Below, piece after piece: positions 42,619-55,143 of a DNA stretch of 64,000 nucleotides (position 1 is its first letter; every line of letters begins with the position of its first letter). The notes beneath the pieces are model-generated. The model saw nothing but the letters and a program-made list of their open reading frames with translations. It did not search any database and was not told the DNA's origin. The stretch is from assembly GCA_963573305.1 (NCBI GenBank), contig OY754330.1, positions 8,370,001-8,434,000 on the forward strand, given 5' to 3'. A program made the translations under genes and the position numbers. This DNA is from Pyrrhosoma nymphula. Taxonomy: Eukaryota > Arthropoda > Insecta > Odonata > Coenagrionidae.

Positions 42619-42939
42619 ATCAAACATACCTTCAGAACAGCTGAGAGAACTTATTGACGACGATTCCCATATACCGAGAAGACGGTCGAAAAAGAATAGA
42701 AAACCGGGCCTTAATCTATTCCTTCTATATTTCGGCAGATATTGTGCTAGCTTGGGTGTGAAGTATACTTCAGTTCATGATATTTTAATGAGTTTTAGAC
42801 AGTTGAAACTGTTTTCCTTTCGTTATCTACCATAGATTTTATACTTCTCATTCAACAAACATGATTATCGTGGGGAGCAAAGAAAGTTGCAAAGCAATTT
42901 GAGCAAATGTATATATGTTCCCAACTTATCGAAATTCCC

Positions 42940-43515
42940 TTCAGTGCTTACAGTAGTTTACCGTAGCTAAGTTCACACGTATTGCTTTCTCTGTCATTGC
43001 TCTCAAGCTGAGTATGGCCTCCATGGTTCCTCTGTTCTTCCTAAATCTTAATTGGTATTCCGAGACGTAGTCTTTACTTTTCCTTTCGGTTCTTTGGCAT
43101 TTTACTCGCATCTTTTCATTGCTATGGTTCGGTGCTCCTCTGATTTCTCTGTCATTGTCTTCTTCGATATAGCAATAATTACAGTCATCTGATACTCCTC
43201 CATACGCTTTCGTAGCTATCTTAGATTTAATCCTTACAGGTTGTTGTCCTAGGCTTTACTTTCAAACGCTTTGATTTTTTCACCGATGATGCTCTCTGCA
43301 CCAGACGCTATTTTTAATCTTAATACCTTTCACTGCTGTGTCGCTGATTCGCGTCTCTGACCGTCAGAGGAAACGTCCACCTCACTCTCGGCATCAATTA
43401 CACTGCCTACCAGCGGCCGTGTCCTAACTTAGTTATTAGATGTATTTCTCCTATACATGACTACACCATCTGTTTTTATTAGCATTTTTTAGACCTTGGG
43501 AGCAATATAATTATA
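42940..43515 (-). mobile_element. Decayed LINE RT fragment (U4)
   Basis: Homologue of 6289-6850 with RGTMEAI in the conserved block. Confidence 0.6.
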
Positions 43516-44309
43516 AAAAACATTGGTTTCCCTTACAAAAACTTTTTGTCCTTTTTAAGTCCCAAGGCAATAGTCCATAATGCGTCCCATTGCCGAGTTC
43601 CTGCTCTGAATGATATACAAACGGGGACTAGTCCCTTTTGAGGGTCAATATGTGTCATTTTAGACCCTAATAGGAACTAGGGATGGGCGATTACGATACC
43701 GATTAATCGAATAATCGATTATTTTTGTCAATTAATCGAAATTTTGGAATCGATTAATTCAACAGCCTATATCGATTATGTATACCCGATTAATTTGACC
43801 GATTACCGATTATTACGCAATCTTGTGAACTGTGATGGATAGAGTGGTTCACATTCGTCTTCAGTTCGAAAATTTGACTGCGGCTGAACTCTGCGCGATG
43901 ACGCCTTAGAGGTATAAAATAGAATGCGCACGACGTAACCACGTAACTCTACGCGGCACCACATTTTGCCGGCTACTCACGTGCCATGTGTCAGATGTTG
44001 CTTCGCCAGGCCTTGTCTTATGTTCGCTTGTTATTTTGATAATAAAATTGGTTACAATGTGGATTTATTTCTTTTTATCGGTGAGAATGTGTTTATTGGT
44101 ATCCGTGCTATCAAAAATGCTTTTACAAAGGTCGCGACAAAGAAATATTTTTTCCATACTGTTGGCGACTTCCCGCAAAACGTTACTTAGTACTACGTAC
44201 TGAGCTTTACGATCCGCCCAAATGGAGGAAAACTGCCCAATCTTGTCACACTGGACATGTCGAGCACAGCGGCCCTACCCTTCTCCCGGGCCCGCGGACT
44301 TAGTGGGAC

Positions 44310-44519
44310 GTGAACTGTATCATCATGTCGTTTTCTAGTCCGGTGTGGAAGCATTTCATGAGGCTGAGCAATAATGAGGCCAAATGCAAGAAATGCTTTC
44401 TGTGGCAATACAACTATTTTCTGGAGCCATCTCAAGAGGCATGGCATCTTCAGCAGCGGCAAGCGAAACAAGCAGCGGCAGCAACAACAGACCTGGAGAG
44501 AGTGAGCCATCAGGAGTAG
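44310..44519 (+). pseudogene. BED-finger remnant of hAT transposase (U4)
   Basis: SSPVWKHFMRLSNNEAKCKKC keeps both BED cysteines, unlike U1. The frame stops before the C-terminal region, and the finger's final His pair is not apparent. Confidence 0.6.
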
Positions 44520-44571
44520 ATCCAGATTATCTAGGCGGGTTCTGTCGGAGCTGGACCGTCGGTTCGATCCT

Positions 44572-45123
44572 ATGAAGTCCAGAAAGCATTATTCAATCGC
44601 CACGATGCTAGACCCACGGTTTAAAATACTTCACTTCAAGAGCCCGATCGCAGCAGCTAATGCCATGAGCACCGTCATCGCTGTGATGGCTGAGATGTTT
44701 CACGAGGAGGATCAGGTGAACGTCCTGCAGATGTTTTCACCCGCTGAGTGTGATGCAGCACCATCAGATGACCTCTGGAGCTTTCATGGCACTGAAGCAG
44801 CATCACGGAAAACCCTGTGTACTGAAGATGTCGCCGGTGGGACACCATTTGAGTTAGGGAAATTCCTCAGCCGACCCGTCGTTCATCGCCATTTGAATCC
44901 TTTTTCACTGTGGGAATCAATGGAAACTGGATACCCTCACTTATATCAGGTAACCAGGAAGTACATACCAGGAGTAGCAGCATCAGTTCCATCAGAGAGA
45001 CTCTTTTCCGAGATGAGTCTAATACAATCTGTTCTGAGAAGCCGCCTTACCAGTACCTACTTATCAAAATTGCAAGTTTTAGCTTCAGCTCCCGTAAACA
45101 TTTGGCAATCGTCCAAAATTTAA
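44572..45123 (+). pseudogene. hAT transposase C-terminal dimerisation region (U4)
   Basis: 183-codon frame, LDPRFK near the start and ASVPSERLFSEMS near residue 140. It differs from U1 by Asp to Gly and Ile to Leu. The catalytic core is absent. Confidence 0.85.
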
Positions 45124-45644
45124 ATTGAATTAAGAAATTTTTCACAACTCTGTTCCCTTTCACGCCTCCTGGAAGTTTACCTAGATTTTAGAATTTCTAC
45201 TTATGATAGCATTAACCTTATAACATGTGAATGAAACTATTTTACTTTGTTTATGGAGGGACCATAACCTTGCAAGGTATGGTTTGGACGTTGCCATTAT
45301 CGATTCGATTAATCTATGTATCGATTAGTAAAAGCAATTAATCGGACGCGATTAATCGGCTGCTTGCGATTATTCGATTTACAAAGTATCGATTATTTTT
45401 TAATAATCGCCCATCCCTAATAGGGACTAGTCCCACAGAACTGCGAATGGCACTCTTCCAAAATGAGTCCTCAATAAGATGTTGATACTGTTCCCACAGG
45501 AGTAAAAAAAAGAAAAGCGGCAGTAATCCCATATACATTATAATAATGCTGGGACTGGTCCACGACTAGCACCATAACTACCTAACCGGCCACGTTGTCC
45601 ACCTCATATCTTAATGAGGATGATGAATATTAAATTTCACGTTC

Positions 45645-46365
45645 TCTTAGCAAATATTTTGGTGATAATTCGAGGCTCAAGAGAGGGACTTGCGGATTGG
45701 AAAATGCCCCTTTCGCCCTCATCTCTTGCTTGGGTGAATTCGGTCGTTTTCTTATCCAATGCAGAACTTCAAATACGAGCGCATATTATGCGTTCATCAA
45801 TGACATCATATCGTATGTGCATGACTAGAGCGGAGTGATATCTTAAATAAATGACTGTTATCAGGTTCAAGTTTGTCCCCCTCTTCCTTCCCCGCCATTA
45901 CTTCGTTTCTCATTCGTCTAATGCCAGAACTTTCTCATGAGAGATCTATAGAAGAAACATACTATGGGATATTAAACTGGATCACTATTAAGCTCCGTAG
46001 TAACTGATAATGTCAGGCTCGAATTTTAGCGCACAACTGTATTCGCAAAGTATTCCAGGGAAACATATTCTAGGGGCGATATTTATTTATGCGCAAACAA
46101 CTGTTTCATTTTAAAATGATAAACTTTGGATTTCACGATCTTTTATAAAATATTTTGTGATAATTCGAGGCTCAAGAGAGGGACGTGCGGATTGAAAAAT
46201 ACAACTTTCGTACTCATCCCATGCTTATGGAGAATTCGGTCGTTTTGCTGTCAATGAAGAACTTGATAAACTAGTGTATATTATGCGTTCACTAATGACA
46301 TCATATCGTAGATGTATGATTAGAGCGGACTGGCATCTTAGATATATATCAGGTTCAAGTTCGTC
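45645..46365 (+). repeat. Diverged direct duplication, two ~230-bp copies (U4)
   Basis: Copies at about 45645-45870 and 46140-46365. The spacer is longer than in U1 and holds a segment around 45895-46050 shared with U5 but missing in U1. Confidence 0.7.
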
Positions 46366-46652
46366 CCCATCTTGCTTCACCGCCACCCAGACGAATAATA
46401 AATGGAAATAAAAGCGGGGTTGAGTGGAGTGACCGTCAAAGTTAATGAACGCACCCTCAGGCACGAGAAAACACGACACCACTCGAAGACCATGCTTCAC
46501 ATCTGTCAGCGTCAATGTGAGTGTATCTTAACTATTCATCAACCCTAGAATCATTCGATTACCTTTGCTAAATTTGGAGAAACGATGCATTTTGCTCTTT
46601 TTTCAATCTCTATTCTTGAATTTTAAAAAAATGATAGCTGAAATTGCATAAT

Positions 46653-47206
46653 TGAGCTGTCCGTCGTGTCGATCAGGGCGGCTCGGGTTAAAGCAACCCA
46701 AATACTCGGTGAGCCCGTCCGTCGCGTCGAACAGGGCGGTTCGGGTCTTAATCAACCCGAACTCGGGTCACTTGACCGGGGGTCCGATGCCAGTGCGACG
46801 TCCTGCCGTTGCTGTTGGTGGCGAAATTGTTCCCATGCCGTCAAGGTTTAAAAGGAGAGGCGCGAGGACCGACCATCCTCTATCTGGGTTCGGATTTCGG
46901 ATTCGCTGGTTGCCGGTGCCTACGCCCTCGGTCGCCCGCCGCTGCTCCTGTGGACGTCCTCTTTTCCTGCCAACCCCAGCCTGGGTCGTCTTCCTCGGCC
47001 ACGACTTTCCGGACGTAAGAAGCCAGCCATGATTTCCATTCCTCCATCCCTTCACCCTTTCTCTTGGGCGACATGTTTAGTTTTGTTGTGCTCTAGTGCC
47101 CGAGTTGGGGTAATAAATCGACTGTTAATCTAATTTTACGCCTGTGCCTTATTTTCCGTCACCAAGCCGGCCCCCGAGTTACCTCGATCCCCCGGACACC
47201 GGTCCA
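46653..47206 (+). mobile_element. Solo LTR, 554 bp (U4)
   Basis: Same insertion as 10282-10825, TAAT on both sides (46649-46652, 47207-47210). The 10 extra bases near 46736 (GCGGTTCGGG) account for the length difference. Confidence 0.75.
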
Positions 47207-47210
47207 TAAT

Positions 47211-49080
47211 GATCATCATCCTTAAAGAAAAAATATTGAAATTACACAAAATTTAACTAAATATCTATCGTATGTGATAACGCTGTTGCAGAAAATCGAA
47301 TAATTTACAACACAGCTTTCATTCATTAAGATAAGGGAAAAATGGTCAAATCTTGAAATACGAAGTTTCTTGAAATAAAGCCTAGATAAGTGTAGGAAAA
47401 TATTCAATCCTCTTTTCATGATCAACAAACGCTATATAAGATTATATTTAAATCAGCAAGGTAATACCTATTGTAATAATCCCCATGATATAATCTTTCC
47501 CACAGAAATATTTGCGTATAATATGTAACGAATCCGACATGAAATCGATGCAAATAAATTCACAATTTAAGTAACTTTAGTTGTCTCCATGTATAAGAGT
47601 AACCATGACGCAGACAGATTGCGGAACATTCATTATTTTAATTTCAATACAAATATTCATTTTCAATTTTCTGTCATATTTGACTTGTTGTCATGTTGTA
47701 AGCATTCGTCAACTCAATACATTTGCGCAGATGATAAATTAAAGAGCAAACCTAGCAGAAAACCAATGCCCATACCTGATGAAAACACGAGAAAAATTTA
47801 CCATCCAATTAACCAAAGCTATTTATAATTATTATAATTCGTTCTAAACCAATTAAACGAGCAATCCTTATACATACATAGTATGTTTTACAATATCTAC
47901 AATGCCAATGTCTAAAAGTTATTCAAAATATTTACCAGATAATGATCAAACTTCACATATAATTTGCAAAAATAGTTGATACGCATTCACGAATATTCCG
48001 TCATTTATAGCGACATTTATCAAGGAAGCGTGTTGTGTTGCGATTCTTTCTGTCTGAATACGTTTTAGTGACAAGCCAGGTGAGAATGTATTCGTGGAGG
48101 GCTATGGACTTGTAAACCGAAAGGTGAGATGGTCGCTGCAACGGAGTTACCTTGTTCACTGGCAACATGAATGTCTCAAAGTACACTCAGTTGAATGTAA
48201 AAACGTGTTTACCAATTGCATGTACCAGATTTGGAGTATTCCTTACTGCATGGGATGAAGAAGGGTTGGAGGTATGCTGAGATGGAAAATGAAATTATGT
48301 AGGGCACATAACAAACCAGAGGATTCTTACAACCAACATTAGCCGGAAGAATACCCTATTTATCAAAATTAAAAAAACCGATGTAATATAACACTGATGC
48401 ATGACACTGGCATGGGCTTGAAAAAGGGATGAGGACTGAAAGTGATGACGATAAAGTTTTGGCTCCGTAGCTTTAGTTGAGAACAAGGTAATTTTCCACT
48501 CCGTTAAACACTCACTCCTAATAATAATATATATAATACGCCCATGATATCCGGACATGAATCTCTTCGGTCAAACAATTTATCAAAAACTCGGCGAGGA
48601 AAGACTCGATAAAACTAGGAATATTAGACATGAGCAACTTGTTTATGTCATTGTTACTAGTGGTGATGGATGGTCTTCGAGATGCATTTCCGTCCCTTTG
48701 GATTCACTCTAAACATGCCGTAATGCATTGATTTTTTCATTTGATTTCCGTATGATGCATTTCTATCGATTATTTGAATTATAATGAGTCGTGTGAAATG
48801 TGTCAAAGATTCGTGGATATCCCACATATAAATGAAAACGATATATAAACTTACGCTCACTCCACAGAAGTTATGCCAGGGCAGTAGATAACTACCTCAT
48901 TGATCACTTTGAGACATGTATCAAGCCAAACTTCAGTGTCTGAAATGTGCTACCAGTTATTTCCTAATGTAAGATTATCATTTGAAAGCACGGCAACGAA
49001 ATTATAAGACCCCATTTCTATTTTCCTCACCGATCATAATCACGAAGTCCGTGCTCTAGCGACGCAAGGAGAGATGCACA
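47211..49080. other. Non-coding region upstream of exon 1 (U4/U5)
   Basis: Homologous to 10830-12750. No gene or RNA recognised. Confidence 0.6.
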
Positions 49081-49092
49081 ATATTGTAACAG

Positions 49093-49122
49093 CCAATCAA
49101 AATGCCGGATGTAACATCCAAT
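49093..49122 (+). promoter_or_regulatory. Two CCAAT boxes upstream of exon 1 (U5)
   Basis: CCAAT at 49093-49097 and 49118-49122, same spacing to the ATG as in U2. Confidence 0.35.
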
Positions 49123-49159
49123 CATATGATCCGAAAGAGGATCCCTGATCACCAAGTTC

Positions 49160-50433
49160 ATGACAACGGATCAATTTGCTAATGCAAAGATGGCGATACG
49201 CATGCTGTTGTGGTGCCCGCGCTTTTGCGCTTGCGACGAGGAGGACTACGCGTTCAAAATGGTGGACGACGTTAGTTGCAGTGAGTGTGCATACTTATTA
49301 TTTTTTATGATTTCATTTTTAAAACTTAGCACTAGAAATAGAACAAAATCATGCATCAAGGCTCTTTGTGTTGCCTCTTTGAGTGGAGTCAGAAACTTTG
49401 ATTAGGGTCATCATCAGTAATTATATTATTTTATTATGTCCTGCAGGCAAGATAGATCAAGAGGACGTCGTCGTCTATGGAGATGAACATGGAGGTCGGC
49501 GCCCTACGGAGGTCGTCGGGTACGGCCCCTACACCACGACGAAGGTTCGCCGGATCCAACGATGGAGAAGGGTAGTATCTATTTATAGGAGAGTTGCGAT
49601 TCGATTTCTAGGTAAACATAAAATTCACCCTTTGTAAGAAAATCTTTTGTGAATCCCCGAGATAAAGTGCCCACACAAATTGTGCTCAATGTAGATATAT
49701 ATATATATACGCGGTCTCTTTAGGTGAAAATTTAGTTCTTGTAAACGACGAGGTAAACTGTGCCGGTGGTTGCATAGTCTGTAGCCGTTCGGGACAATTT
49801 CGGTGGACTCTTCCTCTTGGGGGTTTTTCTTTCAAGACAATGTCATGAAAATGTTTAAATTCGAAATTCTATGTATTTTGGATACTGTAAATGGTAATTA
49901 TTGTGATTCTAAAATGCAAATATTGTTATTCTAAATTGTATTTTTATTCTAAATTGAAAGTGTTGTGATTCTGAAATGTAAAAATTGTTTTTCTAAATTG
50001 TAAGTACTTTTATTCTAAATTGGAAATATTGTGATTCTGATATGTGAGTGTAGTGATTGAACATTGAAAGCATTGTGGTTCTAAATTGGAAATGTTGTCA
50101 TTCTCAAGTGGATGTATAGTGATTCTAAATTGGAAGTATTATTACTCTAAATTGGAAGTATTGCAATAAAAAAATTGTATATTTTATATTTAATAGCAGT
50201 AAATAACATTAAAATTCTTTCATACAGTAAAGGAATATATTTTTTTCATTTACAAAAAAACAAGACCCGCGGAGACATGTACTCAATGTGTAGAAGATTT
50301 CGATGGTCTTTGTCCGTACTGTACGTTGAGGAAAGAAACCAATTTTAGTTTTTTGTTTGGGAGGTTTGCCGCTGTACACTCCGCTGTCCCGTCTTCCCCG
50401 TCGTTGCCTGCATTATGTGTGTTTACATTGTAA
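49160..50433 (+). CDS. Three-exon candidate gene, intact copy (U5)
   Basis: Exons 49160-49280, 49447-49611 and 50228-50433 give 492 coding bases, 163 aa plus stop. Donors are GTGAGT and GTAAAC; acceptors are TCCTGCAG and TTTCATACAG. Exon 1 ends one base into a codon and exon 2 supplies the other two (Ser); exon 2 again leaves one base, and exon 3 completes Val. So two independent junction phases agree. Residues 1-40 contain WCPRFCACDEEDY. The middle is acidic (KIDQEDVVVYGDEHGG), then basic (KVRRIQRWRR). CTQC...CPYC near residue 115 may bind a metal. No signal peptide or membrane segment is clear. CCAAT boxes lie upstream and AATAAA 270 bases downstream. Not recognised; expression unproven. 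Confidence 0.55.
49889..50162 (+). repeat. Degenerate ~20-bp intron 2 repeat (U5)
   Basis: Nearly identical to the U1 array. Confidence 0.7.
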
Positions 50434-50701
50434 TTACACTGTTTCACCCGTTGCCTGCAACACTTTGAAATGCTTGCGTCTTACACGAGGTCATCCCCTC
50501 CACTCTCTCCCTTCCCCTCTCACCCTTCCACTCATCTTACAGCCTCACAAGTTTGCGCCGGTAACGTTCGCGGTAGTGGCAGCGCCATTGACTATCATCG
50601 CCCCCAAATCGTATCATAGTGTTTGTATTGTGTTAGATGTATAGAACTCTCTGTCCTCTGCGCACATAAGTGTTAAGGATAATTAGTCTGCGGTGTTAAA
50701 C

Positions 50702-50707
50702 AATAAA
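50702..50707 (+). promoter_or_regulatory. Candidate polyadenylation signal (U5)
   Basis: AATAAA 269 bases after the exon 3 stop. Confidence 0.4.
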
Positions 50708-50825
50708 TGGCGTGGTGCACTAAAAATATTATCGTTTTAAACTAAACTGATGGGTTGCATCGGCTTGGACTTCAATGCAACAGTTTAATTAAAGAAATAC
50801 ATGACGTTAGCTTAGCTTAGCTGTT

Positions 50826-51800
50826 CTTCTTCTGAAGTCCTCAACCCATAGGTTGGTTGGCGGCAGTTCTCCATACGCTACGGTCTTGTGCCATTCTATT
50901 CAACCGCACATAAGTGGAACAGCCTAACTCCTTTATTTGCCCCATAAACTACAACGTAGGCCTGCCCCGGCAGTTGGTCCCCTCCACAGTGCCTTCTAAG
51001 ATGATGGCCAGCAAGGTTTAACGTGCCTTAGTTGGTTCCCGATCCAGATATTTCTTCTCTTTTTCAGTAATTTCAGCAGACAAGGAGACTCCCCCACACG
51101 TTTGAGAACCTCCTCGTTACTGACTTTGTCTCCCCAGTGAATCTTTAACATCCTCCTGAAACACCACATCTGGAATGCTTCCACCCTCCTCTCTTTTGCC
51201 TTGCCCAACGTCCAGGTCTCACTCATACCATATAAAAATATGTTCCACATATAAGTTTGAAGAAGGTGTTTTCTTCGGTTAGGCCGATATTTCTGAATGT
51301 TAGGAGTTTCCCTTTTTGATAAAACGCCTTCTTTACCTGGTGAACTCTACTTACTAAGTCTCTTTTGCTCCTTCCATCGGCTTTTATTTTGCTTCCCTCC
51401 ACATATAAGTTTGAAGAAGGCGTTTTCTTAGGTCTAGGCCGATGTTTCTGAATGTTAGGAGTTTCCTTTTTTGATCAAACAACTTATTTGCCTGGTGAAC
51501 TCTACTTACTAAGCCTCTTTCGCTCCTTCCATTGGCTGTTATTTTGCTTCCCAGGTAGGTACACTCCTCTACATTCTCTATTCGCCTGTCCCTTAAATAC
51601 ACTTTAGCTTGTCCCTCATGTTTGCTAACCTTAAGTACTTTGGTCTTCTCTACATTAATTTTCAAAATATATCCTGTTACTAGGATGTCCTCCATTACCT
51701 CAAGTACCTCACTCAGATCCTTTTCGCTCTCAGCCAGTAATGCAATATCATCGGCTAACCTCAGCATATCCATTTCTTCTCCATGGATCTTGACACCACC
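50826..51800 (-). mobile_element. 5'-truncated RTE-like LINE with 154-bp duplication (U5)
   Basis: Same insertion; TAGCTTAGCTGTT at 50813-50825 and 51801-51813. The 154-bp segment starts at 51245 and 51399. Confidence 0.8.
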
Positions 51801-51813
51801 TAGCTTAGCTGTT

Positions 51814-52325
51814 ACCTTTCAAAATATTTTTAATTTTTACTCAGCCTAAAGTGGGGGGGTTTACCATTAGATCAGACAGCACCTGCTCAACATTAATACC
51901 AAAAAAGACCAGGAGTATGCCAAAGGATCTTATTAGATTAAAGCATTATATACTTAATAATATCAAGCTATTATATTAAATTAAAGGGATATAATAGTTC
52001 TACATAACAGATATTGTGTTCTGAGGACCTTAATATCGACATTTGCAGCCTTAAAAGTCTCATATTCATCATGTATGTTTCCCCGTCTCGCCATTTCAAA
52101 CATCTGTGACAATTGATCGCAGCATATCCCTTGGAGGTCAGGAGACGACGAGCAGTATCAGAGAACTCCATCGTCTAATTCTTCAACCTTTCGAAGCTAC
52201 GAATCGACGAGTCTGTTGCCCTGATTTCCTTGGCTACAGTGAGTGGTAGTTGACACCTGCCCGGCAATTGGAGGTCAAAGAATTCCTTGGAGAGACTTCA
52301 CTAACGTATTGGGTACTCTTTGAAT
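51814..52325. other. Spacer with the conserved 66-codon frame (U5)
   Basis: Equivalent to 2333-2844. The minus-strand frame at 51971-52171 is open with Glu to Ala. No gene recognised. Confidence 0.3.
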
Positions 52326-52930
52326 CAAATGATTCAACACTTTAGTAGCTCGGATTCGCTATTCATCACCCATGTCACCTTTAACCCCTGAGAAACCCTA
52401 GAAGGTCAATGGAAGTTAAGAGGGATCTGTAAACCAAACCATCAGTCTTGGTACCAATTACAAAATATGTTCAATACGTTTGTAGCCCCGATTTACTTTT
52501 TGTAACCCCTATGACCTTTGGCCGTTGAAAAACCGTTGAAGGTCAAGGGATGACAAGAGGGGTCTGAATACCTCACCATCAATTTTGGCACCTTTTAAAA
52601 CCTATGATTCGACAGGTATGTAGTCCCAATTCGCTATTCTTCACCTCAGTGACCTGATTGACCGCTGAAGGTCAGAGAATGACAAGATGGATCTGAAGAC
52701 CTGACCATCGATCTTGGAACATTTTTAAACCTATGATTCGCAACATTTGTAGCCCGATTCACTTTTTGTCACCCCTGTGACCTCTGAGTGACTCTTGCAG
52801 GTCAACGGATGACAATTGGGATCTGAATACCTTACCATCGATCTTGGCACCTAGATAATTTTATGATTCGACAGGTTAGTAGTGGCGATTCGCTATTCGT
52901 CACCCCTGTGACCTTGACTGTGCCCTTTCA
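52326..52930 (+). repeat. Five-monomer ~137-bp satellite-like array (U5)
   Basis: Same array. The first monomer has the degraded TCACCTTTAACCC as in U1, and the third a shortened GTGACCTGATTGACC. Confidence 0.7.
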
Positions 52931-54320
52931 GTGGTCACGGCTACATTTTCAAACTCGAAAGATTTTTCATCGTGTTCCTCGCGGACAAAACCCTAGATTT
53001 TGAAAGTTTCGCGAAGAAAATCTGTATTTCGAAAAATTTAACATTCAAAGCCCAGAGGCAAAATTTGTATTTTTCGTTGGACCCAATTTATGGGGTCGAA
53101 AGGTAATATTTATGAAATTTCGCTTTCACTCGATAAACTTTCGACCTTTTTCTGATTAGGTACAAAATTTCATCCATGTGGCACGAAAGACAGTGTCTGA
53201 AATTATAGGTTAGAAATGACACACGATCAATGGGACACTGTATTTATATGTAGTACGTCATACGATTGAAAGTTTCCTCGAAGGAGTCTTATTTTTGGGA
53301 TTTACCGGGTGGACGTGAGAAATAAAGGGATTCAGACGTGATCAGTTAAACGTGCATTGTAAGACTGGAACAGCACACGCTTTATTACAAAAACGAAGGA
53401 CAAAAAAAAGACAATCGAAAATACCAACTATCAGAATGTCATTGGTTTGCTTACGTAGTACCAACACTTATAAGGTATGGGCGTGTTGCTTCTAGGTTAC
53501 ATGGGTGGGGGGAATGGGAGTGTCATGTATCAATGATAAGGCGTATTGTGTAAAATCTATAGGAATCCCATATAATTTGCATCTTTAATGATCTAGGAAG
53601 AGGTGGGGTGTGTTGGATTGAGTTGACTTTCATTCGTGTTGGTTTATATTTAAGTCTAGAATTGGTTGATTTGATCATTTTTCGAGGCTGGACTGCTTGG
53701 ATGAGGTTGGGATGTGTCGATTTCAATTAGCATTGTGTTGTGATTTGGTTAATTACTCGATTTCAAATGGTATTGTGATGCTGTTTACCACATTTGGACT
53801 ATGCCCGCTGTTCCTTTTCGAACCTACTATTTAGTATTTCTTTAATAATAAGAATAAATTGTATTTTCTGTCGCAGACCCTTATCGGACTTTCAGACATT
53901 TTGGTATATTAATTATCATTTTCACAATATCTAATTACAAAAATATAATAATAATTAACAGATAGTGTTTACACAAATTTATACATAATTATAATAGATA
54001 ATATTACACAAAAAATTCAAGAAAGGGTTAAGCCAAAAAAATGGATTACAGCGTTACAACGATTTTTCTATTTTTCCTTTCTCCTTCGACAGTTTTTCAT
54101 GTATTCATTTTATTAAAAATGTGTAATAATGAATTCATGAATTTTCATTGAATATGGATTTAAATAATTTCCTTTCAAAACTAGGTACAGATTTGGATGT
54201 TTTTAAATCTATTTGGCGAGAATACCAATTTCTTGATACAGTTGCGATGTGTGATTTCTGGTACATTTCAGTTTTATGCTGAGGGATCTGAAGGTCTAAA
54301 TGGATTCTCATCAGTCAGTC
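52931..54320. other. Non-coding AT-rich spacer with a U5-specific insertion
   Basis: No gene seen. About 53300-53475 (ACCGGGTGGACGTGAG through TACCAACACTTATAA) has no counterpart in U1 or U4 and may be a retroelement fragment. No clear duplication or inverted ends were found for it. Confidence 0.45.
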
Positions 54321-55143
54321 AGTCCAGTCACTTTATACATCCGACCTTGCAATAGGTCATGTAGTTCTGATTTTTTAATATGTTGTTAGGACCTATGCCA
54401 ATAGTTAAAAACCAAATTTGCAGCTTCGAAAGGCCTGTGCAATCTGCGCAGTTCGCAGAAAACTGCGTAAATTTTGCACTTTTTTTGTTTTTACTCAATA
54501 TCTCCTAAAATATTTGACCTACAGAAAATAATTCTCTATAGTTATTTAAAGAAGATGCATTATGCTACAATTTACGCCCAAAACAATTTACGTATGTCCA
54601 GAATGTTTTGAGAAACAGCTCTTCAAAAAAAGGCAATTTTTTCCAAAAAATGAAATGTTTTCATTTTATTCATGTGTCTTGCCATATATCGGCAAAAGTA
54701 ATCCTCCTACAAGAAAAACTATCAGGACTAAATCTATAGTAAATATATTTAGCTTTAATGTGAGCTGAAAATGACTCTAGTAGGCCCAATAGTTTCTTCA
54801 AATATGGCATAAAACAAAATTACGGAAAAATGGATTTTGGGAAAAATCAATGCAAACAGGTCACATGCACGTACAGGTCACATATTATAATATCTAGTTT
54901 TAATTTTTTATCACAAAAAATATGTAATTACAATAGTTAATATTCACATGCTAAGAGCTAATCTGCTACGTTATAATTTCACTTTTTTCGACGGTCCTCG
55001 TTCTGAGAAATCCTCGGAGAATCCCTGAGCATGTGGTGAGAGCTCTTCAACTCATTCGACAAAGAAAGAGACGGGTCTTCGTCGTCGTCGAAATCCTCAA
55101 TATGAACAGATAGAAGGTTCTGGCATGATTTACCTTAGCAAAA

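Larger units (their letters stand above)
43678..45419 (+). mobile_element. hAT-family derivative, 1.74 kb (U4)
   Basis: Same insertion as 7025-8771. Starts TAGGGATGGGCGATTA and ends inverse-matching CCCATCCCTA. The 8-bp flanks are ATAGGAAC (43670-43677) and ATAGGGAC (45420-45427). Being at the same site as in U1, it was duplicated with the unit. Confidence 0.92.

Noticed and set aside
49160..49405. 81-codon single-exon reading of exon 1
   Set aside because: Reading on past the GTGAGT donor gives an intron-like AT-rich tail; the spliced model explains the frame of exon 2 better.
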